Source of the DNA: an uncultured Burkholderiales bacterium
GTDB taxonomy: Bacteria; Pseudomonadota; Gammaproteobacteria; Burkholderiales; Burkholderiaceae_C
Direction: 5' to 3'
Assembly: GCA_903896615.1 (NCBI GenBank)
Contig: CAITYM010000131.1
Coordinates: forward strand, 1-48,665
Length of the DNA stretch: 48,665 bases
Both the position numbers and the translations under genes were made by a program. Under the pieces are notes generated by a model that was not told where the DNA came from, ran no database searches, and was given only the letters and a program-made list of their open reading frames with translations. Of the stretch, positions 17,528 to 26,007 are shown in pieces; the stretch's first letter is position 1; every line of letters begins with the position of its first letter.

Positions 17528-17866
17528 ATGACTACCATCAAAATTTTGCCTCATCCTGAATACTGTCCACAGGGCACACAAATTGAGGCTGTGCGTGGCA
17601 TGACTATTTGTGAAGTTTTGCTGGAAAATAGTATTAATATTGAGCATGCATGCGAGATGAGTTGTGCATGCACCACTTGCCATGTGGTTGTACGCGAGGG
17701 CTTCAAGTCTTTAAACGCACTGGAAGAACTTGAAGAGGATATGCTTGACAGAGCTTGGGGACTTGAGCCTAATTCACGATTAAGTTGTCAAGCGATCGTC
17801 GCAGGAGATCCGTTGGTAATTGAAATTCCTCGCTACACAGTGAACCATGCAAAAGAGAATCATTAA
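17528..17866 (+). CDS. fdx: Adrenodoxin-type [2Fe-2S] ferredoxin of the isc operon
   Basis: A 112-aa ferredoxin with ligands C42, C48, C51 and C87 (HACEMSCACTTCHVVV and SRLSCQAIV), at the same positions as E. coli Fdx, plus a non-ligand C46. It supplies electrons for cluster assembly on IscU. It is the last isc gene. The small iscX gene often found next is absent, and dnaQ starts 39 bases later on the same strand. Confidence 0.95.
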   Translation: MTTIKILPHPEYCPQGTQIEAVRGMTICEVLLENSINIEHACEMSCACTTCHVVVREGFKSLNALEELEEDMLDRAWGLEPNSRLSCQAIVAGDPLVIEIPRYTVNHAKENH

Positions 17867-17905
17867 GTGAATAGGCAATTAATTAATACTTAAACGATTG
17901 GTAAT

Positions 17906-18616
17906 ATGAGTGACAGATATATCTTCTTAGACACCGAGACAACCGGACTATCGGCGGAAGCTGGCGACAGAATTTTGGAAATTGGTTGTGTAGAAATGGT
18001 TAACCGTAAACTCACGGGAAATAATCTACATTTCTATATCAACCCAGAGCGGGCTAGTCATGAGGACGCCTTGAAAGTTCACGGCATTAGTGATGAATCT
18101 TTGCTTGATAAGCCAAAATTTGCCCAACTCGTGGATGAAATACTGGATTACCTGTCTGGAGCACATATATTCATTCATAACGCATCATTTGATGTGGCCT
18201 TCTTGGACAAGGAACTCGCATTTTGTTCGAAAGAATTGTTTTCAAGTTACGTGAGCAACATAACTGATACCCAGGTGATGGCTAAGCAACTTTTTCCTGG
18301 AAAACGAAACTCTCTTGATGCATTGTGCGATCGTTATGGTGTTGATAACTCAAGTCGTAAATTACACGGTGCGCTTTTGGACGCTGAGCTCTTAGCCGAC
18401 GTCTACATCTGCATGACCAGAGGCCAAGATGCTTTGTTGATGGATAGCGATGAATCAAAAGAGGTTAAGACTAATCTAAAGAAAATTGATTTATCTAGCT
18501 ACGATTTATCCACTGTTTTAGCCAATGAGCAAGAAAATGCTGAACACTTAATTGTCTTGGCGGATATTGATAAAGCAAGTTCAGGTAAAACTGTATGGCG
18601 CTCACTTAACCATTAA
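17906..18616 (+). CDS. dnaQ: DNA polymerase III epsilon subunit (proofreading exonuclease)
   Basis: A 236-aa DEDDh 3'-5' exonuclease. The catalytic residues are D9 and E11 (FLDTETTGL), D96 (HNASFDVAFL), H154 and D159 (LHGALLDAELLADVY). The C-terminal ~50 residues would carry the region that binds the alpha subunit. The length is typical. It provides replication proofreading in the Pol III core. It sits 39 bases after fdx and may share the isc transcript. Its usual neighbour rnhA is not next to it here, and tRNA-Val follows. Confidence 0.93.
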   Translation: MSDRYIFLDTETTGLSAEAGDRILEIGCVEMVNRKLTGNNLHFYINPERASHEDALKVHGISDESLLDKPKFAQLVDEILDYLSGAHIFIHNASFDVAFLDKELAFCSKELFSSYVSNITDTQVMAKQLFPGKRNSLDALCDRYGVDNSSRKLHGALLDAELLADVYICMTRGQDALLMDSDESKEVKTNLKKIDLSSYDLSTVLANEQENAEHLIVLADIDKASSGKTVWRSLNH

Positions 18617-18705
18617 GCCATTACAACTCCATACATCAATAGACCATATCCGTTTGCCCCAACTATGAGATAATCATTGCAACCTTGAGTCGTATTTTAT
18701 GATTT

Positions 18706-18780
18706 GGGCGATTAACTCAGCGGTAGAGTGCCACCTTCACACGGTGGAAGCCACATGTTCGATCCATGTATCGCCCACCA
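18706..18780 (+). tRNA. tRNA-Val (anticodon CAC)
   Basis: A complete 75-base cloverleaf. The acceptor GGGCGAT (18706-18712) pairs with ATCGCCC (18770-18776), then discriminator A and encoded CCA (18778-18780). The anticodon stem CCACC/GGTGG encloses the loop TTCACAC, placing CAC at 18738-18740, which reads GTG valine codons. The T-loop segment is TTCGATC. It lies between dnaQ and the phosphatase gene, both on the same strand. Confidence 0.95.
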
Positions 18781-18800
18781 CCCAATCCTTAGGAGTTTAG

Positions 18801-19385
18801 ATGGGGGTCATTTTGAGATTTTTAAAAAAATTAGTAGTCTCACTTGTCACTATAGGACTAATTGGTCTTCTTTTCTTAGGTGGTTTTTATTTATTCGTTA
18901 ATTACGACGATAACTTTTACGCTTTAAAAGACGGTGTTATCTATCGCTCAGCTCAATTAGACGCAAATGCCCTAGAGAAGCATATCGTTTCTCAAAACCT
19001 TAAAACTGTTGTAAACCTAAGGGGCCCCAATCCGGATAAGGATTGGTATAGGACGGAGTCTAATATTGCAAAAAATAATGGCATTACCCTAATCGACATA
19101 CCCTTATCAAGCTCCGAGCGCATCAGACCTGATCAAGCTAGGACATATATCGATTTAATCAACCAAGCGCCCAAACCCTTGCTCATACACTGCTTGAACG
19201 GATCTGACCGAACTGGGTTCATCTCCGCTGTTTACTTGATTCAAAACGGAGTCGACGAGATCACTGCAAGTCATCAACTTGCTTTACGCTATGGACATTT
19301 CCCCTATGGTCCTTGGTCAGATACCAAGGCAATGGATGAGAGTTTGAATGACTTTATAAATACTTTACAACCTGGTACTGACTAA
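18801..19385 (+). CDS. Membrane-anchored dual-specificity/tyrosine phosphatase-like protein
   Basis: A 194-aa protein with one N-terminal membrane helix (about residues 11-33) and a periplasm-facing or cytoplasmic catalytic domain. The phosphatase signature HCLNGSDRTGF gives C131 and R137 of the HCx5R loop. KTVVNLRGP and the upstream GVIYRSAQL are typical of the bacterial DSP-PTPase group. A likely general-acid Asp is less clear. Substrates of this family are mostly unknown. The ATG at 18801 has a clear AGGAG (18791-18795). It starts 20 bases after the tRNA and converges on the YggT gene, with a 2-base gap. Confidence 0.85.
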   Translation: MGVILRFLKKLVVSLVTIGLIGLLFLGGFYLFVNYDDNFYALKDGVIYRSAQLDANALEKHIVSQNLKTVVNLRGPNPDKDWYRTESNIAKNNGITLIDIPLSSSERIRPDQARTYIDLINQAPKPLLIHCLNGSDRTGFISAVYLIQNGVDEITASHQLALRYGHFPYGPWSDTKAMDESLNDFINTLQPGTD

Positions 19386-19387
19386 AT

Positions 19388-19957
19388 TTAAACAAAGAGT
19401 CCGAGTATTTGACCTTCTAAACCTTGCAAAATCATGATGCCTATTTGTATTAAAGCAAGGAGTGCGAGTGGTGACAGATCGATCCCGCCAAAAAGTGGCA
19501 GCAGCCTTTGTATAGGTCTTAGCATGGGGTTAACTAATCTTGCAAAGATATCGCTAATTGTTGAATTTGTACTAATCCAAGTCATTACTGCGTAAGCCAA
19601 CACCAATCCGTTCAAGCAAGACAGACACATCTTTAATAAACTAAAGAGGCTAATTCCTAGGATAAAACTGAAAGGTTGACCACTTAGGGTGATAAGCCAC
19701 ATGATGCTCGCTTTGGCTAAGACGATCAAATATGCGGCTATTAAACTGGCCGAATCTAAGCGTCCTAGTGAGGGAAGTATTCGTCTCAGAGGTAGAACAA
19801 TCCAATTGGTAGTTGCAAAAACAAATCCGCCAAGTGGATTGCCAGAGCTTGGGGTGAGGGAGACGCGTTGAAAGTGGAATAATAGCCTTAGCAAACAAGT
19901 GCCAGCCAGCAATCCTTCTATGATCTCGAGCACGAAGCTAGCAATCTGGTAAAGCAT
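19388..19957 (-). CDS. YggT family integral membrane protein
   Basis: A 189-aa protein with two YGGT domains, each with a pair of hydrophobic helices and the motif (LL)RLLFHFQR or LVNPMLRPIQRLLP at its end. E. coli YggT has been linked to osmotic stress tolerance, but the molecular role is not settled. The start codon overlaps the stop of the small Zn-ribbon gene by one base (TAATG), so the two are translationally coupled. No catalytic motif is visible. Confidence 0.85.
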   Translation of the reverse strand: MLYQIASFVLEIIEGLLAGTCLLRLLFHFQRVSLTPSSGNPLGGFVFATTNWIVLPLRRILPSLGRLDSASLIAAYLIVLAKASIMWLITLSGQPFSFILGISLFSLLKMCLSCLNGLVLAYAVMTWISTNSTISDIFARLVNPMLRPIQRLLPLFGGIDLSPLALLALIQIGIMILQGLEGQILGLFV

Positions 19958-20178
19958 TAGGTATCTGTTTTAGGCGCTGGCTTGCAGTCAAAGCAAATGA
20001 ACATGGTCGAGCCAAGCATTCGCTTAAAGGAACCTTCGGATCTGGGTTTATGGCGGCCACATTTGATACAACTCATAGTGTCTATTGATCTGCCGCCCGT
20101 GCCAAATGGTGAACCACCTTTTTTGGATTTATAGCGTAGGCCATCGTTTCTGATTTGGGTTGTATCGTCTCGGGCCAT
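19957..20178 (-). CDS. Small Zn-ribbon-like hypothetical protein
   Basis: A 73-aa basic protein with four cysteines in two CxxC pairs, C37/C40 (SCIKCGRH) and C62/C65 (FICFDCKP), spaced as in a zinc ribbon. The N-terminal half is charged and Gly-rich. The start is set at ATG 20178. An upstream extension to 20211 is possible but reads as non-coding. It overlaps the yggT start by one base. The function is not known. It may bind RNA, DNA or another protein, but this is a guess from the fold type. Confidence 0.75.
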   Translation of the reverse strand: MARDDTTQIRNDGLRYKSKKGGSPFGTGGRSIDTMSCIKCGRHKPRSEGSFKRMLGSTMFICFDCKPAPKTDT

Positions 20179-20242
20179 AGTGAATTTTAACACTAAAGCA
20201 CAAAAAATCAAAAGGCAGCTTGATCAAAAGGAAATACAGAGG

Positions 20243-20857
20243 TTATCTAATACCTGAGTTAATACCTGAGTCTTCCTTAGAGTTGTAGGGTAGGTCGACT
20301 CTTATGGAGTGAACAAAATATTTGGTATCAATTTCGTCTAACGGGACTCTGCGTGCACCATTAAATCGCCTGACCCAATAGGCTTCACGCATGTCCTCAA
20401 TTCGGATGGCTGAGCCAGTTCTAGGCGAGTGAATAAACTTTCCATCACCTAAATAGATTCCTACATGGCTGAAAGCATGTTTCATCGTGTTGAAGAAGAC
20501 CAGGTCGCCAGGTTGGAGTTCGTTGGGATCAACCTTGTCCGTGACCGCGGCTTGTTGGCTAGCATTATGGGGAAGTGCAAGTCCGACTGTTTTCTCATAC
20601 ATTGCCCTAACAAAGCCACTGCAATCGAATCCAGAGGCTTCATTTGTACCGCCCCTATGGTATCTAACACCAAGGAATTGCATTGCGTTTGAAATCAACT
20701 CAGAAGCTTGAACCGATACGCCTTGCCCGACGTTGTTCATACGGTTAACAAGTCCTTGATCGTTGGGGGCTCTTTGATCACTCTGCGCGTATGAAGCGGA
20801 CGCGCAGATAAAAAGCACCGTGGAGGTTAGAACATAGAAGAATCGTATAAATTTCAT
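20243..20857 (-). CDS. Exported NlpC/P60 (C40) peptidoglycan hydrolase
   Basis: A 204-aa protein with a signal peptide ending ASYA-QSD near residue 24, so it is probably periplasmic. The catalytic triad is C79 (SGFDCSGFVRAMY), H131 (FSHVGIYLG) and H143 (FIHSPR). This family cleaves the D-gamma-glutamyl-diaminopimelate bond of murein peptides. There is no lipobox, unlike E. coli Spr. The gene is divergent from the isochorismatase-fold gene. Confidence 0.9.
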   Translation of the reverse strand: MKFIRFFYVLTSTVLFICASASYAQSDQRAPNDQGLVNRMNNVGQGVSVQASELISNAMQFLGVRYHRGGTNEASGFDCSGFVRAMYEKTVGLALPHNASQQAAVTDKVDPNELQPGDLVFFNTMKHAFSHVGIYLGDGKFIHSPRTGSAIRIEDMREAYWVRRFNGARRVPLDEIDTKYFVHSIRVDLPYNSKEDSGINSGIR

Positions 20858-20967
20858 AGACTTAACATTATAACTTAAGAAAACGAATTATTTATAGTTA
20901 CTTTTGTGACCTTCAGAAATGGTAGAAAATATAGTTACTAATGAAAAACTGAAATCCGGAAAACTAT

Positions 20968-21576
20968 ATGTTGATACAACTCGAAGAATCACAGCTTATT
21001 CTTGTGGACTATTCTGCAGATCAAATTACAAGCATCCCAAATAGCACTCAAGCACTTAACGCTGCACTGGCCCTTTGCGAAATAGCCAAGCTCTTGAATG
21101 TTCCGGTATGGGGGGCAGAACAAGCTAATTCAAACAACAACAATGCAATGCATGTAAATCTTCGGACAAACTGCCAAAAGGTTGTCTCTAAAACATCCTT
21201 TGATGCCTGTGAGCATGGTCTGCTCGAATTTTTTAAAGCGCCCATCAAGCAAGCCCCCCAAGGCAACGCTAAAAGTTTGCCCAAGCATTTGCAAAAACAG
21301 GAGGCTTCAGTCGAGAAAATGACACTGGTTATAGCTGGATTTGAAACACATTTGAGTGTTTTACAAACGGCACTCAGTTTGTCAGAACAAGAGTTTGATG
21401 TGTGCCTTGTCACTGATGCGTGCGCTGCAGTGAAGAGCCATAACCATGATGCAGCCCTGGACCGACTGGCAGGCGCCGGTGTTGAACTTGTGACGCTTGA
21501 GATGGTGGTATTCGAGTGGTTAGAATCATCTAATCATCCGCTGTTTGAAAAAGCGATGCAGATAATCGGCCGTTAG
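20968..21576 (+). CDS. Isochorismatase-fold hydrolase with Ser at the usual nucleophile Cys
   Basis: A 202-aa cysteine-hydrolase-fold protein. D14 (LILVDYSADQ) and K75 (VVSKTSFDA) match the Asp-Lys part of the triad. The nucleophile motif, normally GxE(A/T)HVCVxxTA, reads GFETHLSVLQTAL, with S130 in place of Cys. The rest of the fold (FDVCLVTDACAAVKS and HDAALDRLAGAGVELVTLE) is intact, so the gene does not look decayed. Isochorismatases of the EntB type also lack the Cys. This protein may therefore have another chemistry, a serine mechanism or a binding role. Alone between divergent and downstream units. Confidence 0.82.
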   Translation: MLIQLEESQLILVDYSADQITSIPNSTQALNAALALCEIAKLLNVPVWGAEQANSNNNNAMHVNLRTNCQKVVSKTSFDACEHGLLEFFKAPIKQAPQGNAKSLPKHLQKQEASVEKMTLVIAGFETHLSVLQTALSLSEQEFDVCLVTDACAAVKSHNHDAALDRLAGAGVELVTLEMVVFEWLESSNHPLFEKAMQIIGR

Positions 21577-21609
21577 GCCCCGTATCTTGGGTATCCCCGT
21601 TAAATATTC

Positions 21610-21759
21610 TGCTCCTGCGGGGAGCAAATCGCCAATTAAGTGGCACAATATCAATCAACTTAGGCTACATCCGGCCCAAGTCGCGTCTGCAAGCCGGCTA
21701 AGTCGGTGTAGCAGAAGGTTTTCTTCAACCAGCTAATGTTCCCTGCAGGGGAACGGAGG
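21610..21759 (+). ncRNA. Structured sucA 5' leader, candidate sucA RNA motif
   Basis: The leader can fold into several stems: TGCTCC/GGAGCA (21610-21626); a nested stem of GCTACA (21664-21669) with TGTAGC (21707-21712), enclosing CCGGC (21671-21675) with GCCGG (21693-21697); and GTTCCC/GGGAAC (21738-21754), which ends one base before the GGAGG ribosome-binding site. A conserved 'sucA RNA' is known in Burkholderiales upstream of sucA, often involving the ribosome-binding site, and this leader fits in position and style. I could not compare it with the published consensus. Confidence 0.6.
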
Positions 21760-21767
21760 TCAGCGCT

Positions 21768-24635
21768 ATGACACAGGCATCCAATGTCTACCAAGCCTTT
21801 GCGGGCAATAGTTATCTCTTTGGGGGCAACGCTCCTTATGTAGAAGAGATGTACGAGAACTACCTAGCCAATCCTGGAAGTGTTCCAGACACCTGGCGAG
21901 AGTACTTTGATGCACTACAGCATGTACCAGCGGTAGACGGCTCACAAGCTAAAGACGTACCCCACCTACCAGTCATAAACGCGTTCGCTGAGCGTGCAAA
22001 GATGGGTGGAACTCGTGTTGTCATGGCAAGTACTGATCCTGAAATGGGTAAGAAGCGAACAGCGGTTCAGCAGTTAATTGCCGCTTATCGCAATTTAGGC
22101 GTTCGATGGGCTGACCTAGACCCTCTTAAACGAACTGAGCGTGAAAGCATACCTGAATTGGATCCTGCATCTTACGGATTTAGTGATGCGGATCAGGAAG
22201 CAATTTTTGATACAAGTAACACCTTCTTTGGCAAGGACCGAATGAGCTTGCGTGAGTTGCTCAATGCACTTCGCGAAACTTACTGCGGCTCGATTGGAGC
22301 TGAATTTAACTTTATTACCAATCAAGACCACAAACGCTGGTGGCAACAAAAATTAGAGAGTATTCGAGCAAAGCCAAACTTCAATGTAGAAAAGAAAAAG
22401 CATATTCTTGAGCGCATTACTGCTGCTGAAGGGTTGGAGCGTTTCCTTCATACTAAATATGTGGGGCAAAAGCGCTTTTCCTTAGAGGGTGGGGAGAGCT
22501 TTATTGCCTCTATGGACGAATTGATCAATGATGCCGGATCCAAAGGCATTCAAGAGATCGTTATTGGAATGGCCCACCGTGGGCGATTGAATGTCTTAGT
22601 AAATTCAATGGGCAAGATGCCCAAAGATTTATTCGCTGAGTTTGATCATACGGCTCCTGAGGACTTACCAAGTGGGGATGTTAAGTACCATCAGGGTTTC
22701 AGCTCAGATGTAACAACACCTGGTGGTCCCGTTCACTTGAGCCTTGCTTTCAATCCATCTCACCTTGAGATTGTTAACCCCGTAGTTGAGGGTTCAGTTC
22801 GCTCCCGTATGGATCGTCGTAACGATCCACACGGCAAACAAGTCTTACCTGTTTTGGTACACGGGGACGCTGCATTTGCGGGGCAAGGCATCGTTATGGA
22901 AACTCTCGCACTCGCAGAGACCAGGGGCTATTCCACAGGCGGTACTGTACACATCGTAATCAACAACCAGATTGGTTTTACGACCTCAGATCCGAGGGAC
23001 TCAAGATCAACTCTTTACTGTACAGACATTGTAAAAATGATCGAATCTCCGGTACTTCACGTCAACGGTGACGATCCAGAGGCAGTGGTACTTGCAACGC
23101 AACTTGCACTTGAATTTCGTTTAGAGTTTGCAAAGGATGTCGTTGTTGACATCATTTGTTTCAGAAAACTGGGGCATAACGAGCAAGATACACCGAGCCT
23201 TACACAGCCCTTGATGTATAAAAAGATTGCTCAGCATCCTGGCACACGTAAACTTTATGCAGACAAGTTGGCTACCCAAGGGCTTGGCGACACGCTAGGC
23301 GATGATATGGTCAAAGCATATCGAGCGGCACTTGACCAAGGAAGGAATACTGAGGATCACGTACTCACAAACTTCAAGAGCAAGTTTGCGGTTGACTGGG
23401 CTCCCTATTTAGATAACAAGTGGACAGATGCGGGTGATACATCCATACCCATGGCAGAGTGGAAGCGCATTTCACAAAAGATTACAACCATTCCAACCTC
23501 CGTCACACCTCACCAACTGGTCAAAAAGGTGTTGGATGATCGCGCAGCAATGGGACGGGGCGACATTCCTGTGGATTGGGGTATGGGCGAACACATGGCT
23601 TTTGCTTCTCTCGTCGCTAGCGGATTCCCTGTCCGTTTGTCGGGTGAGGATTGTGGTCGAGGCACCTTCACTCACAGGCATGCAGTAGTGCATGATCAAA
23701 ACCGTGAGAAGTGGGATACAGGAATTTATATACCGCTTCAAAATGTTTCTGAGACACAAGCTCCTTTTACTGTCATTGACTCGATTCTTTCGGAAGAGGC
23801 TGTATTAGGTTTTGAGTACGGATACGCATCAAACGATCCAAATACATTGGTCATTTGGGAAGCGCAGTTCGGCGATTTCGCAAACGGCGCACAAGTGGTT
23901 ATTGATCAGTTTATTGCTTCTGGCGAAGTGAAGTGGGGCCGCGTCAATGGCTTGACTTTGATGTTGCCACATGGCTATGAGGGACAAGGACCTGAGCACA
24001 GTTCTGCGCGTGTCGAACGCTTTATGCAACTTGCTGCAGATGCAAATATGCAGATTGTCCAACCAACAACGGCTAGTCAAATCTTCCACATTTTGCGTCG
24101 ACAAATCGTTCGTAATCTTCGTAAACCGTTGATTATCTTTACGCCGAAATCATTGCTTCGTAATAAAGATGCTACGTCTCCTATCTCCGAGTTCGTCAAG
24201 GGAAGTTTCCAAACCATCATCCCAGAGAGCAAGGAACTGAAGGCAGATAAAGTTAAGCGACTCGTAATGTGCTCTGGCAAAGTCTATTACGACTTGGCCA
24301 AGAAACGCGAGGAACTTGGACAAGACGATACGGCGATCATCCGTGTCGAACAGCTCTACCCATTCCCACACAAAGCTTTCAGTGCAGAACTGAAAAAGTA
24401 TCCGAACGTCACGGAGATTGTGTGGACTCAAGATGAGCCACAAAACCAAGGCGCTTGGTTCTATGTACAACACTACATCCATGAAAACATGTTGGATGGA
24501 CAAAAACTGGCCTACTCAGGAAGAGCGGCATCAGCCTCTCCCGCCGTTGGTTATTCACACTTGCATCAAGAGCAACAAAAGGCCCTCGTTGAGGGTGCAT
24601 TTGGCAAGATCAAAGGTTTTACTTTTAGTAAGTAA
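21768..24635 (+). CDS. sucA: 2-oxoglutarate dehydrogenase E1 component
   Basis: A 955-aa thiamine-diphosphate enzyme that decarboxylates 2-oxoglutarate in the TCA cycle and transfers succinyl to E2. The N-terminal E2-binding stretch (YLFGGNAPYVEEMYENYLANPGSVPDTWREYF), GMAHRGRLNVLVN, the ThDP motif GDAAFAGQG...INNQIGFTTS, and the C-terminal pyrimidine-domain segments (LPHGYEGQGPEHSS) are all present. The length is normal. It is preceded by a structured leader and a GGAGG site, and sucB follows after 29 bases. Confidence 0.97.
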   Translation: MTQASNVYQAFAGNSYLFGGNAPYVEEMYENYLANPGSVPDTWREYFDALQHVPAVDGSQAKDVPHLPVINAFAERAKMGGTRVVMASTDPEMGKKRTAVQQLIAAYRNLGVRWADLDPLKRTERESIPELDPASYGFSDADQEAIFDTSNTFFGKDRMSLRELLNALRETYCGSIGAEFNFITNQDHKRWWQQKLESIRAKPNFNVEKKKHILERITAAEGLERFLHTKYVGQKRFSLEGGESFIASMDELINDAGSKGIQEIVIGMAHRGRLNVLVNSMGKMPKDLFAEFDHTAPEDLPSGDVKYHQGFSSDVTTPGGPVHLSLAFNPSHLEIVNPVVEGSVRSRMDRRNDPHGKQVLPVLVHGDAAFAGQGIVMETLALAETRGYSTGGTVHIVINNQIGFTTSDPRDSRSTLYCTDIVKMIESPVLHVNGDDPEAVVLATQLALEFRLEFAKDVVVDIICFRKLGHNEQDTPSLTQPLMYKKIAQHPGTRKLYADKLATQGLGDTLGDDMVKAYRAALDQGRNTEDHVLTNFKSKFAVDWAPYLDNKWTDAGDTSIPMAEWKRISQKITTIPTSVTPHQLVKKVLDDRAAMGRGDIPVDWGMGEHMAFASLVASGFPVRLSGEDCGRGTFTHRHAVVHDQNREKWDTGIYIPLQNVSETQAPFTVIDSILSEEAVLGFEYGYASNDPNTLVIWEAQFGDFANGAQVVIDQFIASGEVKWGRVNGLTLMLPHGYEGQGPEHSSARVERFMQLAADANMQIVQPTTASQIFHILRRQIVRNLRKPLIIFTPKSLLRNKDATSPISEFVKGSFQTIIPESKELKADKVKRLVMCSGKVYYDLAKKREELGQDDTAIIRVEQLYPFPHKAFSAELKKYPNVTEIVWTQDEPQNQGAWFYVQHYIHENMLDGQKLAYSGRAASASPAVGYSHLHQEQQKALVEGAFGKIKGFTFSK

Positions 24636-24664
24636 TTGAGTAAAAAATAATTTAGGAAATTGAC

Positions 24665-25909
24665 ATGTCCATCGTTGAAGTTAAAGTACCCCAACTCTCT
24701 GAATCGGTTGCCGAGGCAACTATGTTGCAATGGAAAAAGAAGCCTGGAGAGGCAGTTGCCATTGATGAAATATTAATTGAAATCGAAACTGACAAAGTTG
24801 TTTTAGAAGTACCTGCGCCAGCCGCCGGTGTTTTAACGGAACACGTGGTTGAAAGTGGTGGCACCGTTGTTGCCGATCAGTTGATTGGAAAAATCGATAC
24901 CACTGCCGTTGCAAGCGCAAGTCCATCTGCGGCTGCGCCGCCCGCTTCGGCCAAAGTAGCCCCAGTTGTCGCCCCAGTCGCCGCTTCCTCAGATGCGTCG
25001 AAGGCTGGTTTCGCTATGCCCGCCGCCGCCAAAATTATGGCCGATAACAAGCTCGGTGCTGGCTCTGTAGCTGGAACAGGTAAGGACGGGCGCGTTACAA
25101 AAGGTGATGTTTTGGGCGCCCTTGCTGGCACAAGTACAGCTTCAATTCCAACTGGCATTCCTACATCGACCCTTCCCCAGGTTCAAGCCCCTACAGTATC
25201 TTTGGGCGATAGACCAGAGCAGCGCGTACCGATGAGTCGTCTGCGTGCGCGTGTTGCAGAGCGTCTTTTACAGTCACAAGCTACGAATGCTATTTTGACA
25301 ACGTTTAACGAAATCAATATGGCTCCAGTAATGGAGATGCGTAAGAGATTCCAAGAAAAATTTGAAAAAGAACACGGCGTGAAAATTGGTTTTATGAGCT
25401 TCTTTGTGAAAGCGGCTGTTCATGCACTCAAAAAATATCCAGTCCTAAACGCATCTGTTGATGGTAATGATATTGTTTATCACGGATATTTTGATATTGG
25501 TATTGCAGTGGGATCACCACGCGGTTTGGTCGTTCCGATACTTCGTAACGCAGATCAAATGAGCTTTGCTGAGATTGAGAAGAAAATTGCTGAATACGGA
25601 GCAAAAGCTAAGGACGGTAAACTTGGTATTGAAGACATGACTGGGGGCACATTCTCCATCTCTAACGGCGGCGTATTTGGCTCCATGCTCTCAACGCCAA
25701 TTATCAACCCACCGCAAGCAGCTATATTGGGTGTTCATGCTACCAAGGACCGTGCAGTCGTTGAAAATGGGCAAGTCGTAGTTCGCCCAATGAATTACTT
25801 CGCGATGAGCTATGACCATAGAATTATTGATGGTCGTGAGGCTGTGCTTGGATTGGTTGCAATGAAAGAGGCACTAGAGGATCCAGCCAGACTACTCTTT
25901 GATATTTAA
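24665..25909 (+). CDS. sucB: 2-oxoglutarate dehydrogenase E2 (dihydrolipoyl succinyltransferase)
   Basis: A 414-aa E2 with a single lipoyl domain (lipoylated K44 in [10 protein letters not shown]), an Ala/Pro-rich linker (about 80-115), a peripheral subunit-binding domain ([12 protein letters not shown]...[11 protein letters not shown]), and a catalytic domain ending in [13 protein letters not shown], with H385 and D389 as the acyltransferase residues. It forms the core of the complex. It is 29 bases after sucA, and the intergenic region to lpdA contains an intrinsic terminator. Confidence 0.97.
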   Translation: MSIVEVKVPQLSESVAEATMLQWKKKPGEAVAIDEILIEIETDKVVLEVPAPAAGVLTEHVVESGGTVVADQLIGKIDTTAVASASPSAAAPPASAKVAPVVAPVAASSDASKAGFAMPAAAKIMADNKLGAGSVAGTGKDGRVTKGDVLGALAGTSTASIPTGIPTSTLPQVQAPTVSLGDRPEQRVPMSRLRARVAERLLQSQATNAILTTFNEINMAPVMEMRKRFQEKFEKEHGVKIGFMSFFVKAAVHALKKYPVLNASVDGNDIVYHGYFDIGIAVGSPRGLVVPILRNADQMSFAEIEKKIAEYGAKAKDGKLGIEDMTGGTFSISNGGVFGSMLSTPIINPPQAAILGVHATKDRAVVENGQVVVRPMNYFAMSYDHRIIDGREAVLGLVAMKEALEDPARLLFDI

Positions 25910-25928
25910 AGTTAAGGAGCTAGGTATT

Positions 25929-25958
25929 AAAAGGGAGGTTTGTTAACCCCCTTTTTTT
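25929..25958 (+). terminator. Intrinsic terminator between sucB and lpdA
   Basis: The stem AAAAGGG-a-GGTT pairs with AACC-CCC-TTTT around a TGTT loop with one bulged A, followed by a run of seven T. This is a good Rho-independent terminator. As lpdA lies 50 bases further on, it probably lets lpdA be expressed at a lower level than sucAB, or gives lpdA its own promoter. Confidence 0.78.
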
Positions 25959-26007
25959 GCACTTAGCTGCCGAAGTAAGTATTATGCTAACTAGGTTCTA
26001 AATTATT

